A stretch of 14,654 bases of DNA. Source: Bacteroidota bacterium (GTDB lineage: Bacteria; Bacteroidota; Bacteroidia; Bacteroidales; VadinHA17). The number at the start of each line of letters is the position of its first letter. The first letter of the stretch is position 1. Position numbers and translations under genes: made by a program. Shown here in pieces: positions 7,243 to 14,654 of the stretch. The notes beneath the pieces were generated by a model that did not search any database, was not told the origin of the DNA, and worked only from the letters and a program-made list of their open reading frames with translations. The stretch is from the NCBI GenBank assembly GCA_015222065.1, contig JADFUQ010000439.1, positions 1-14,654 on the forward strand, read 5' to 3'.

Positions 7243-7270
7243 TTCGTCGAACCCTCCGGGGTTCATCGAG
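7243..7270 (+). repeat. GC-rich hairpin with UNCG-type tetraloop between thrA and thrB
   Basis: GAACCC (7249-7254), loop TCCG, GGGTTC (7259-7264) form a perfect 6-bp stem. A 2x2 mismatch and four more pairs (7243-7246 with 7267-7270, one of them G-U) extend it. In RNA the loop would be C(UCCG)G, of the extra-stable UNCG class. No T-run follows, so it is not a standard terminator. It could be an RNA-processing or stability element, or a copy of a dispersed REP-like repeat. Confidence 0.6.
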
Positions 7271-7307
7271 AGTTACATACAACCTTTGAAAATTAAATTT
7301 TATACGT

Positions 7308-8249
7308 ATGAATAATAATGATATTGTAAAGGTTTTTGCCCCGGCAACAGTGGCAAATGTTACCTGCGGCTTTGATATTCTCGGATTTCCTTTGGAGAAT
7401 ATTGGTGATGTATTAACATTGAAAGTAATTAAAAGGAAACAAATAAGGATAATAAAAATTGAAGGTTTTGATCTGCCCTATGAAACATCAAAAAATGTTG
7501 CAGGAGTAGTAATTCAAAAACTTGTCAAGGATCTGGGAATAGATTTTGGATTTGAAGTTGAAATAGAAAAGGGTATTAAACCGGGAAGCGGAATCGGTTC
7601 CAGTGCAGCAAGTGCTGCTGCTGCTGCACTCGCGGTAAACGAACTTGCAGGAAAGCCTTTAAACACCAAAGAATTGGTAAAATATGCCATGGAAGGGGAA
7701 AAGCTTGCATCAGGAACACCCCATGCCGATAATGTCGCTCCTTCTTTACTTGGTAATTTTACATTAATTCGAAGTTATGACCCTCTGGACATAATACAAC
7801 TCGATTCCCCGGCAGATTTGTTTTGCACTCTGGTTCATCCACATATTCAAGTTAATACCAAAGATTCCAGAAAGATCCTTAAGAAGCAGATTGCCCTGGA
7901 ACTGGCAATAAAACAATGGGGTAATGTAGCCGGATTAATAACAGGGATCAATCTGTCTGATTACGATCTGATAGGACGTTCAATGAATGATGTTATTATT
8001 GAACCCACACGCTCGATATTAATCCCTGTTTTTGATAAGATTAAGGAAGCATCAATCCGTGCAGGTGCTCTGGGATGTGGCATTGCCGGTTCAGGTCCTT
8101 CTGTTTTTGCATTCTCAAAAGGGAAAAAAATGGCAATAGCTGTGAATGATATAATGGGTGAAATCTACAGAAATATTGATGTTAATTTCGATCTGTATGT
8201 CTCAAAGATAAGCACGAAAGGTGCATTTGTTATTATGAATGGAAACTAA
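7308..8249 (+). CDS. thrB: homoserine kinase (GHMP family)
   Basis: Phosphorylates homoserine to O-phosphohomoserine with ATP, in the cytoplasm. It has 313 residues, normal for ThrB. GHMP signatures are all present: the opening KVFAPATVANVTCGFDILG at 8-26, the ATP-binding loop PGSGIGSSAAS at 92-102, GTPHADNVAPSLLG at 136-149, and the C-terminal motif GCGIAGSGPSVFAF at 256-269, closing with STKGAFVI. The ATG at 7308 agrees with the family N-terminus; no Shine-Dalgarno is visible. It is separated from thrA by 177 bp holding a GC-rich hairpin, which is long for an operon, but order, strand and pathway support co-regulation. No key residue appears missing. Confidence 0.97.
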   Translation: MNNNDIVKVFAPATVANVTCGFDILGFPLENIGDVLTLKVIKRKQIRIIKIEGFDLPYETSKNVAGVVIQKLVKDLGIDFGFEVEIEKGIKPGSGIGSSAASAAAAALAVNELAGKPLNTKELVKYAMEGEKLASGTPHADNVAPSLLGNFTLIRSYDPLDIIQLDSPADLFCTLVHPHIQVNTKDSRKILKKQIALELAIKQWGNVAGLITGINLSDYDLIGRSMNDVIIEPTRSILIPVFDKIKEASIRAGALGCGIAGSGPSVFAFSKGKKMAIAVNDIMGEIYRNIDVNFDLYVSKISTKGAFVIMNGN

Positions 8250-8318
8250 ATGTATTAATGATTCTAAGCTTTTTAACCACTTTACATTTTAACTTTAGGC
8301 ATTTTATGCATTATACCT

Positions 8319-9620
8319 ATGAAATACTATAGTACAAATAAAAAATCCGTAAGAGTAAATTTCCGGGAAGCGGTACTGAAAGGCATTGCAGATGACCAGG
8401 GTTTGTTCTTCCCTGAAAAGATCGAAGCTCTTCCTGAAGAGAAAATACGGGACTTTCAAAAAACCGGCTTAACTGAAATAGCTTGTACAATTGCCGGTAT
8501 ATTTGTTAAAAATGATATTCCGGACAAAGTTCTTTCCGAAATAATTAAAGACTCTCTCAATTTCGAAATTCCTCTTGTTAAGGTTGAGGAAAATGTTTTT
8601 TCCCTGGAGCTTTTTCATGGCCCGACCATGGCTTTTAAGGATGTTGGAGCCAGGTTTCTGGCCAGATGTATGGGCTATTTTAATGAAACCGGCAGGACCA
8701 TAACAATACTTGTGGCTACCTCAGGTGACACCGGAAGTGCTGTGGCTAACGGATTTCTGGGTATTGAAGGTATTGATGTAGTTATTCTTTATCCATCGGA
8801 AAAAGTCAGCCCATTGCAGGAAAAACAGTTCACCACCCTGGGAAAAAACATCACTGCCATTGAGGTAAGCGGAACTTTTGACGATTGCCAGAAAATGGTA
8901 AAACAGGCATTTGCAGACCCGGAATTGAAAAAAAGAATGGATCTTTCATCTGCGAATTCAATAAACATTGCACGCCTGATACCCCAAACTTTTTATTATT
9001 TTTTTGCTCATGCCCAGCTTGCCCGGGACTCTTTACCCATGATTATATCTGTACCAAGCGGAAATTATGGAAACCTGACAGCCGGGCTGATAGCGAAAAG
9101 ACTGGGATTGCCGGTTAAGATTTTTCTTGCAGCATCAAATATTAATCGTCCGGTGCCTGATTATCTTGAAACAGGAGAATACAAACCCAGGCCCTCACTT
9201 GAGACCATTGCCAATGCTATGGATGTTGGGAACCCAAGCAATTTCGCACGGATATTGGAAATGTATGATCATGCTTGGAAGGCAATAAAAAAAGAAATAA
9301 TCGGATACAGTTATACAGATGATCAGATAAGAAAAACAATAAAACAAGTATATATGAAGAAAGGATACCTTCTTGACCCTCACGGAGCAACAGGATATCT
9401 TGCTCTCAAGGAATATTTATATGATCATCCGGGTATTGGTATTTTCTTTGAAACGGCTCATCCTGCAAAATTCCACACAATAATAGAAGAGGTCATTGAG
9501 GAAAATTTAATAATCCCTGAAAAATTATTGGAATTTAATAATCGCCGGAAAAAGACTGTTGTTATCAGTAACCGGTTTAAGGACTTGAAAAACTATCTTT
9601 TTTCACAAATCACCGGGTAA
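8319..9620 (+). CDS. thrC: threonine synthase (PLP-dependent)
   Basis: Converts O-phosphohomoserine to threonine and phosphate. It has 433 residues, like the E. coli-type (class with N-terminal extension) enzyme of about 428. Marks seen: MKYYSTN start, FHGPTMAFKDVGARFL at 99-114 with the PLP Schiff-base lysine at K107, the SGDTGSA loop at 135-141, SANSINIARL at 211-220, PSGNYGNLTAGLIAK at 246-260 for cofactor phosphate, MDVGNPSNFAR at 301-311 and DPHGATGY in the C-terminal part. It lies 69 bp after thrB on the same strand and completes the threonine branch. Its last 11 bp overlap the end of the convergent trpA, leaving no spacer for a conventional terminator. Confidence 0.97.
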   Translation: MKYYSTNKKSVRVNFREAVLKGIADDQGLFFPEKIEALPEEKIRDFQKTGLTEIACTIAGIFVKNDIPDKVLSEIIKDSLNFEIPLVKVEENVFSLELFHGPTMAFKDVGARFLARCMGYFNETGRTITILVATSGDTGSAVANGFLGIEGIDVVILYPSEKVSPLQEKQFTTLGKNITAIEVSGTFDDCQKMVKQAFADPELKKRMDLSSANSINIARLIPQTFYYFFAHAQLARDSLPMIISVPSGNYGNLTAGLIAKRLGLPVKIFLAASNINRPVPDYLETGEYKPRPSLETIANAMDVGNPSNFARILEMYDHAWKAIKKEIIGYSYTDDQIRKTIKQVYMKKGYLLDPHGATGYLALKEYLYDHPGIGIFFETAHPAKFHTIIEEVIEENLIIPEKLLEFNNRRKKTVVISNRFKDLKNYLFSQITG

Positions 9621-10383
9621 TTGACAAGACAAACTGATGAATTGTTGCAGGCAGATCAGTGGAATTAGCTACAGCATTAATAAATGCACTTCCTATTATG
9701 GCACCGTTGGCGTATTTGCAAGCTACGGTGAATGTATCATGATTGGATATCCCAAAACCGATAAGTGACGAATTTGCCAAATCCAGAGTCTTTACCCTCT
9801 TAAAATATTCAATTTGAGATGTTTGCAGATTTTGTTGAGATCCGGTAGTAGAGTGAGATGAAACCAGATACAAAAATCCGTTGCTCAATTTATCTATCAT
9901 TTTAATTCTTTTATTTGAAGTCTGTGGAGTTATCAGGAATATCAGATCCAGATCAATTTCATCAACCAGGCTTGCATACTCATTATTATACACATCAATG
10001 GGCAAGTCCGGAATAATTAGACCATCTATACCCACTTCCCTGGCTTTACTGAAAAACTGCGGCACTCCAAATTTCAATACCTGATTAAAATATCCCATTA
10101 AAATCAGGGGAATCTGTACGGTCTTTCTTATCTCTGTAACCTGTTCAAATATTTTGCTTAAAGTGATCCCGTTTTCAATGGCCTTCTGGCTGCTGGCCTG
10201 AATTGTTGGTCCGTCAGCTAGCGGGTCGGAAAATGGCATACCTATTTCAACTATATCAACTCCTGCCTTTTCAAGTTCCTGTACAATTAAAATTGTTTCG
10301 TTCAGGGCTGGAAACCCGGCCGTAATATAGATGTTTAAAATATTGGAATTCTTATGCTTGAAAAGTGTTTTTAATCTACTCAT
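9610..10383 (-). CDS. trpA: tryptophan synthase alpha chain
   Basis: Cleaves indole-3-glycerol phosphate to indole and glyceraldehyde 3-phosphate, feeding indole to TrpB through the complex tunnel. It has 257 residues, a TIM barrel. The catalytic pair is visible in VEIGMPFSDPLADGPTIQ: Glu46 and Asp57 (E. coli E49 and D60). The phosphate-site turns GFGI and GAIIGSAF are also present. The mobile loop that reads SRAGVTG in E. coli is SSHSTTGSQ here. It overlaps the trpB stop by 8 bp, so translation is likely coupled. Last gene of the operon; its 3' end overlaps thrC. Confidence 0.97.
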   Translation of the reverse strand: MSRLKTLFKHKNSNILNIYITAGFPALNETILIVQELEKAGVDIVEIGMPFSDPLADGPTIQASSQKAIENGITLSKIFEQVTEIRKTVQIPLILMGYFNQVLKFGVPQFFSKAREVGIDGLIIPDLPIDVYNNEYASLVDEIDLDLIFLITPQTSNKRIKMIDKLSNGFLYLVSSHSTTGSQQNLQTSQIEYFKRVKTLDLANSSLIGFGISNHDTFTVACKYANGAIIGSAFINAVANSTDLPATIHQFVLSITR

Positions 10384-11578
10384 ATTTCCCGTTTTTAGAA
10401 TAAATTTCCATATCCTTATCCCCCCTGCCAGACAGATTTACGACCACAATATCATCAGGGAGAAGCACAATCTTCTTTAAGGCCGCCAGGGCATGAGCAG
10501 ATTCCAAAGCCGGGATGATGCCTTCAAGTTTGGTTAATTCAAAAGCTGCGGCAAGGGCTTCCTTATCTGTTGCAACCAGATAGGTTCCCCTCCCACTCTT
10601 GAATAGATGGGCATGCAGGGGTCCCACTCCAGGATAATCCAAACCTGCCGATATGCTGTATGGTTCAACGATCTGACCATCCTGATCCTGCATAAGGAGT
10701 GTTTTACTACCCTGGAAAACACCTTCTTCACCTGTTCTGATGGTTGCAGCTGTTTTTCCTGATGATATTCCCAGTCCCTCTCCTTCCACTGCAATTAGCT
10801 CAACCTCTTTATTATCGAGAAAGTAGTAAAAAGCCCCGGCTGCATTGCTGCCGCCTCCAACACATGCTATGACCTTATCCGGGAATTCCCTGCCTTCCAT
10901 TCTTTTCAACTGTTTTTGTATTTCATCACTGATAACGGATTGAAAATTGGCAACCATTTCAGGATATGGATGCGGACCTACCACTGAACCAATTATATAG
11001 TAAGTGTCGATGGGATTATTTATCCAGTCTCTAATGGCTTCATTTGTGGCATCCTTGAGTGTTTTGCTACCGCTTTTCACTATTCTCACTTCCGCCCCCA
11101 GCATCTTCATTCTTGTCACGTTCTGTGACTGACGTTTGATATCGACCTCTCCCATATATACAACGCACTTTATTCCCATTAAGGCACATACCGTTGCCGC
11201 TGCAACACCATGCTGTCCAGCTCCGGTTTCCGCGATGACCCTGGTCTTACCCATTCTTTTTGCAATCAGGATCTGCCCAACTGTGTTGTTTATTTTATGT
11301 GCCCCTGTATGAGTCAGATCTTCCCGTTTAAGGTAGATATTTGACCTGTATTTTGCCGAAAGTCTCCTTGCGTAGCTCAGTGGTGTAGGTCTTCCAACAT
11401 AATTAGATAGAAGATCATTATACTCTTCCTGAAAATCTTCCTGTTCAATTATTCTGAAATATTGTTTCCTGAGCTCTTCGATATTAGCATGCAGCATTTC
11501 AGGGATGTATGCTCCCCCAAACTCCCCGTAATAGCCCTTATCGTTTATCTGGTAATGCATATGCTTAATTTTTTTCAT
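10376..11578 (-). CDS. trpB: tryptophan synthase beta chain
   Basis: PLP enzyme that condenses indole with serine to give tryptophan. It has 400 residues (E. coli 397). Motifs: GYYGEFGGAYIPE at 15-27, LKREDLTHTGAHKINN at 83-98 with Schiff-base Lys95, AETGAGQHGVAAA at 116-128 including the catalytic Glu117, the cofactor-phosphate loop GGGSNA at 241-246 and the terminal VVNLSGRGDKD. The ATG at 11578 overlaps the trpF stop by 14 bp; a second in-frame ATG (MHYQI) at 11560 is also possible. This is the TrpB1-type enzyme that partners TrpA, as its adjacency suggests. Confidence 0.97.
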   Translation of the reverse strand: MKKIKHMHYQINDKGYYGEFGGAYIPEMLHANIEELRKQYFRIIEQEDFQEEYNDLLSNYVGRPTPLSYARRLSAKYRSNIYLKREDLTHTGAHKINNTVGQILIAKRMGKTRVIAETGAGQHGVAAATVCALMGIKCVVYMGEVDIKRQSQNVTRMKMLGAEVRIVKSGSKTLKDATNEAIRDWINNPIDTYYIIGSVVGPHPYPEMVANFQSVISDEIQKQLKRMEGREFPDKVIACVGGGSNAAGAFYYFLDNKEVELIAVEGEGLGISSGKTAATIRTGEEGVFQGSKTLLMQDQDGQIVEPYSISAGLDYPGVGPLHAHLFKSGRGTYLVATDKEALAAAFELTKLEGIIPALESAHALAALKKIVLLPDDIVVVNLSGRGDKDMEIYSKNGKYE

Positions 11579-12188
11579 TCATCAGAAGCTTTTTAAATTT
11601 TATAATTTTTTCAATGTCTTTATATGCCGGCCTTATTTCAAATTTACTGTTGATATCCACACCTGTCATTCGCTTGTCTTTTTCTCTGTGTTCAAATAAA
11701 GCAGATACATCACACAGGTCTATCCCACCACTAAGGAAATAGTTTGTGTTTCCCCTGTAGTGCTTTAAATGGTCCCAGTTAAAATGTTTCCCGGTTCCAC
11801 CCGGAGTTTTTCCCCTGGCATCAAACAGAAACAGTTCACAATACGGTTCGAATTCATTAAGTCTATCAAAATCAAATGATCCATCCACAGAAAAGGCCTT
11901 AATAACCTTAATATTTTTCCTAAATAGATCATGGCAGGTTCGGGCAGGTTCATCACCATGCAACTGCACCAGGTCAAGTTTATAGTTTTTAACTTTGATT
12001 AATATCTCAGGAATGCTTTCATTAACAAAAACACCCACCTTCAGGATATCCTCCTTAATTAAAATATTGGGTAAATTCACGAACCTGGGGGACTTATTGT
12101 AAAAGATCATGCCTATATAATCGGGATTGACTTTTATCAAATCAGCAATATTCCCTGGTTCACGCATTCCACATACTTTCAGTTTCAT
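11565..12188 (-). CDS. trpF: phosphoribosylanthranilate isomerase
   Basis: Amadori isomerisation of N-(5-phosphoribosyl)anthranilate to CdRP, on a TIM barrel of 207 residues from this start. Catalytic cysteine Cys6 lies in KLKVCGMREPGNI and catalytic Asp123 in LFDARGKTPGGTG; VQLHGDE at 74-80, FLSGGID at 151-157 and GVDINSKFE at 176-184 are standard. The ATG at 12188 is chosen because it puts KVCG at the usual N-terminus. A longer reading from a TTG at 12227 would add 13 atypical residues and overlap trpC more. Even so it overlaps the end of trpC by 29 bp, a sign of coupled translation. TrpF is separate from TrpC here, unlike the fused E. coli protein. Confidence 0.95.
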   Translation of the reverse strand: MKLKVCGMREPGNIADLIKVNPDYIGMIFYNKSPRFVNLPNILIKEDILKVGVFVNESIPEILIKVKNYKLDLVQLHGDEPARTCHDLFRKNIKVIKAFSVDGSFDFDRLNEFEPYCELFLFDARGKTPGGTGKHFNWDHLKHYRGNTNYFLSGGIDLCDVSALFEHREKDKRMTGVDINSKFEIRPAYKDIEKIIKFKKLLMNEKN

Positions 12189-12975
12189 ATCCTTTACGAA
12201 TAAATTCAATGTATTTCCTGCATTCAAGTGCAGGAGATGCCGCTCTCATAAAACTTTCACCTATAAGGAATCCTTTAAATCCACAGGCTCGGAGTTTTAT
12301 TATACTAGCCGGGTTTGATATTCCGCTTTCTGCAATTTTTATGATACCGGATGGTAATTTATGGGCCAATTCTACAGAATGATCAAGACTGACCTTAAAT
12401 GTATTAAGGTTTCTGTTATTTATGCCTACCAAATCCACTTCATCATACATTTTGACCAACTCCCCAGCATCATAAATCTCCAGTAAAACTTCAAGGTTTA
12501 AGCTATGTGCCAGGTCTGTGAATTTTTTTATTTCATCCCTGGTCAAAACGGCAGCAATAAGCAGGATCGCATCAGCCCCAATTGATTTTGCTTCAATAAC
12601 CTGGTATTCATCAATAAAAAAATCTTTCCTGAGTATAGGACCGTCATTATGTTTCCTGGCTGCTGTCAGGTCATCATTTTTCCCCATGAAATAATATGTG
12701 TCTGTAAGCACTGATAACGCGGTAGCACCGGCCTTCATATAACCTTTTGAAATTTCAATGATATCAGCATCTTTGTTGATGATCCCCTTTGAAGGAGATT
12801 TTCTTTTAAACTCTGCTATGATACCGGGTATGGGATTCATGTCAATAGAATATTTAAGAGACACCGGCTCAGAGTTAAAATAGGTACTGCCTTCCAATAG
12901 TTTTGTTGGAAATAAGATTTTCCTTTTTGCCAGGATCTTTCTTTTATGCGTTGTTATTTTATTTAATATGTTCAT
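12160..12975 (-). CDS. trpC: indole-3-glycerol phosphate synthase
   Basis: Closes the indole ring of CdRP with loss of CO2 and water. It has 271 residues, a monofunctional TIM barrel. Active-site elements in order: IIAEFKRKSPSKG with Glu55 and Lys57, LRKDFFIDEYQ with catalytic Lys117, LEVLLEIYD near 161-169, GINNRNL at 184-190, IAESGI at 214-219 and GFLIGESFM at 235-243 for the phosphate. The N-terminal helix (MNILNKITTHKRKIL) is normal for the family. The ATG abuts the trpD stop with no gap, and the 3' end overlaps trpF. Confidence 0.97.
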   Translation of the reverse strand: MNILNKITTHKRKILAKRKILFPTKLLEGSTYFNSEPVSLKYSIDMNPIPGIIAEFKRKSPSKGIINKDADIIEISKGYMKAGATALSVLTDTYYFMGKNDDLTAARKHNDGPILRKDFFIDEYQVIEAKSIGADAILLIAAVLTRDEIKKFTDLAHSLNLEVLLEIYDAGELVKMYDEVDLVGINNRNLNTFKVSLDHSVELAHKLPSGIIKIAESGISNPASIIKLRACGFKGFLIGESFMRAASPALECRKYIEFIRKGYETESMWNA

Positions 12976-13968
12976 TTAATTCTGGTTTATCAGGGTCTTG
13001 AAGGAACTGAATGCTTTCCCTGACGCTAAAGATTCCTTTGCTATTTCAAGACAATCAAATATGGATTTTTCTTTTTCAAAACATTGAATGGCTAATGCTG
13101 CATTAGCTGCTACAACATTGTTTTGTGCCAGTGTACCATCCCCTTTAATTATTTCAAGAAATATTTTGGCAGCTTCCTCGATGGTATTTCCCCCGAATAT
13201 CTCTTCCTGCCCAACCATCTCTGCACCAATATCTTCCGGGAAGAGTAAATGTTCTGAATTATTGGAAATTACCTTAAACGAACTTGTTAATGAAATCTCA
13301 TCATACCCATCCAGGCTATACAAAATACGATAGTTTTTATCCGATTCCTGGAGCAGATAATTATAGATACGGGCCAGTTCCATATTAAAAACACCTATGA
13401 TCTGATTTTGTGGAAAACTGGGATTTACCAGGGGCCCCAGCATATTAAAAAAAGTTTTAACGCCCAATTCTTTTCTTACCGGGGCAACATTTTTCATTGC
13501 CGGATGAAACAAGGGCGCATGTATCATACAGAAACCTGCTTTGTCAATCTGTTTCCTGAGTTGATCATTATCGTTTGTAAATTTATACCCAAGATGTTCT
13601 AATACATTTGATGATCCACAAGCTGATGAAACTGCATAATTTCCATGCTTGGCAACTTTATAACCTGCTCCGGCAACCACAAATGCAGTTAAAGTAGAAA
13701 TATTAAAAGTGTTTTTTCCATCCCCTCCCGTGCCACAAACGTCTATGGTGTCAAATTCCTTAAGATCTATCCTAAAACACAGGTCGAGCAGGGCATCTCT
13801 GAAACCTGCCAATTCATCTACAGACACCGGTCGCATCAAATAAACAGTCAGAAAGGCAGCTATCTGAGAATTTGTGTAATTGCCTTTCCCTATATTTAGA
13901 AGCACATCATATGCTTCCTCTTTTAATAGCATTTTATGATCAAGCAGGTGGTTAAGTATTCTTTTCAT
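12976..13968 (-). CDS. trpD: anthranilate phosphoribosyltransferase
   Basis: Transfers phosphoribose from PRPP to anthranilate. It has 330 residues from this start, the usual length, monofunctional and not fused to TrpG. The PRPP loop DVCGTGGDGKNTFNIST lies at about 76-92, followed by KHGNYAVSSACGSSNVLEHLG and FFNMLGPLVNP, all typical. The start at the ATG at 13968 (MKRILNHLL) gives the family N-terminus and lies 5 bp after the trpG stop. A TTG at 13977 would extend it by three residues with an overlap. No clear Shine-Dalgarno precedes it, so coupling to trpG translation is likely. Confidence 0.96.
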   Translation of the reverse strand: MKRILNHLLDHKMLLKEEAYDVLLNIGKGNYTNSQIAAFLTVYLMRPVSVDELAGFRDALLDLCFRIDLKEFDTIDVCGTGGDGKNTFNISTLTAFVVAGAGYKVAKHGNYAVSSACGSSNVLEHLGYKFTNDNDQLRKQIDKAGFCMIHAPLFHPAMKNVAPVRKELGVKTFFNMLGPLVNPSFPQNQIIGVFNMELARIYNYLLQESDKNYRILYSLDGYDEISLTSSFKVISNNSEHLLFPEDIGAEMVGQEEIFGGNTIEEAAKIFLEIIKGDGTLAQNNVVAANAALAIQCFEKEKSIFDCLEIAKESLASGKAFSSFKTLINQN

Positions 13969-13973
13969 AAGGA

Positions 13974-14546
13974 TCAATAATTTAACCAGTTATTAATAAT
14001 TTCTTTGCCGTAATCAGTTAGTATGGATTCAGGATGAAATTGGACTCCGCATACATCATAATCCCTGTGTCTTAAAGCCATGACCTGCTTTTCTTCATCA
14101 ACAGCAGTAATTTTTAAGCATTCAGGGAAATTTTTTTGATCGACCACCCAACTATGGTATCTTCCAATTTTAAATCTTGCAGGTAACTTTTTAAAAAGGG
14201 GCTCCGTACTATCTAAAATGTTCACATAAGTTGAAACCCCATGATACACTTTATCAAGATTTATCAAATTAGCTCCAAATATCTCTCCAATAGCCTGTTG
14301 TCCCAGGCAAACTCCCATTATCTTTTTTGTTTTTGAATATGTTCTGATCAACTCATTCAGAATTCCGGATTCTTCAGGAAGTCCGGGTCCTGGTGAAAGT
14401 AATATCAAATCATATTTGTTGATTTCTTCCAGAGCGATCTCATCATTCCGGTAAACATCTACATTTGAAAATCCAATTTCCCTGACACAATGTACAAGGT
14501 TGTATGTAAAGGAATCGTAATTGTCAAAAACAAGCAGTTTTCTCAT
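13974..14546 (-). CDS. trpG: anthranilate synthase glutamine amidotransferase subunit
   Basis: Supplies ammonia from glutamine to TrpE for anthranilate synthesis. It has 190 residues, a class I glutamine amidotransferase. Seen: FDNYDSFTYNLVH at 7-19, LSPGPGLPEESG at 50-61 (oxyanion region), nucleophile Cys80 in GVCLGQQAIGEIFG, and His171/Glu173 in GVQFHPESILTDYG. All triad residues are present. It resembles PabA, which may serve both pathways in some bacteria, but its position 5 bp after trpE and before trpD makes TrpG the natural name. Confidence 0.96.
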   Translation of the reverse strand: MRKLLVFDNYDSFTYNLVHCVREIGFSNVDVYRNDEIALEEINKYDLILLSPGPGLPEESGILNELIRTYSKTKKIMGVCLGQQAIGEIFGANLINLDKVYHGVSTYVNILDSTEPLFKKLPARFKIGRYHSWVVDQKNFPECLKITAVDEEKQVMALRHRDYDVCGVQFHPESILTDYGKEIINNWLNY

Positions 14547-14551
14547 TGTAA

Positions 14552-14654
14552 TTATACTTTTTCTGCCATAATTATGGCTTTTTTTAAAGCTTCCAGTTTA
14601 TTGTTTACTTCCTGTAATTCATTTTCTTCTTGTGAATCTGCAACGATTCCTGCA
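14552..14654 (-). CDS. trpE: anthranilate synthase component I (C-terminal end only)
   Basis: Only the last 33 codons lie in the window; translated by hand from the minus strand. They read AGIVADSQEENELQEVNNKLEALKKAIIMAEKV in pieces AGIVADS, then an acidic-basic helix with NNKLEALKKAI, and TAA at 14554-14552. AGIVADS followed by ExE and a helix with N-K..A is the standard end of TrpE (chorismate-using enzyme family). It is 5 bp upstream of trpG on the same strand, as expected for trpEG. The rest of the gene, and the operon promoter, lie beyond the right edge. Confidence 0.9.
   Translation of the reverse strand, partial: AGIVADSQEENELQEVNNKLEALKKAIIMAEKV

Noticed and set aside
8885..9118. 77-codon open frame inside thrC.
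   Set aside because: It is a shifted-frame shadow of thrC, whose frame carries all the threonine synthase motifs.
10534..10794. 86-codon open frame inside trpB.
   Set aside because: Same strand, different frame from the fully conserved trpB; no recognisable protein features.

Overview
The window comes from an AT-rich member of the Bacteroidota (Bacteroidales/Marinilabiliales-like). Three things point there: a type IX secretion (T9SS) C-terminal sorting domain, with an IYPNPTTG motif and a GIYFVKV-type end; a match to the Bacteroidota -7 promoter box (TAnnTTTG) upstream of thrA; and the weak or absent Shine-Dalgarno sequence before many genes. The taxonomic call is inference from these traits.

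Layout. Positions 1-4141 hold a minus-strand run of accessory genes. In transcription order these are a possible tiny ORF, a secreted BPSS1187-like alpha/beta-hydrolase with a broken T9SS sorting domain, a 64-aa two-helix membrane protein, a HEAT-like helical repeat protein, a signal-peptide-bearing acetylxylan-esterase-like hydrolase, a 2[4Fe-4S] Alvin/YfhL-type ferredoxin and the N-terminal part of a COG1237-type metallo-beta-lactamase-fold protein that runs off the left edge. Positions 4337-4682 are a gene-free divergent control region with a candidate promoter and tandem inverted repeats. Positions 4683-9620 (+) are the threonine operon thrA-thrB-thrC: aspartokinase/homoserine dehydrogenase, homoserine kinase and threonine synthase. 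Positions 9610-14654 (-) are the tryptophan operon trpE(partial)-G-D-C-F-B-A, tightly packed and converging on thrC with an 11-bp overlap of the two 3' ends.

How the genes work together. ThrA phosphorylates aspartate and later reduces aspartate semialdehyde to homoserine; no aspartate-semialdehyde dehydrogenase gene lies in the window. ThrB and ThrC then make threonine. TrpE/TrpG make anthranilate, and TrpD, TrpF, TrpC and the TrpA/TrpB complex carry it to tryptophan. All catalytic signatures I looked for are present, so both pathways look functional.

The most striking sequence-level observation is a perfect 14-bp tandem duplication at 3043-3070 that shifts the frame inside the T9SS sorting domain of the hydrolase at 3050-4141. 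Removing one copy restores a textbook sorting-domain end with a stop at 2952. I found no phage, IS element, CRISPR array, tRNA or rRNA, and no convincing new multi-gene system.
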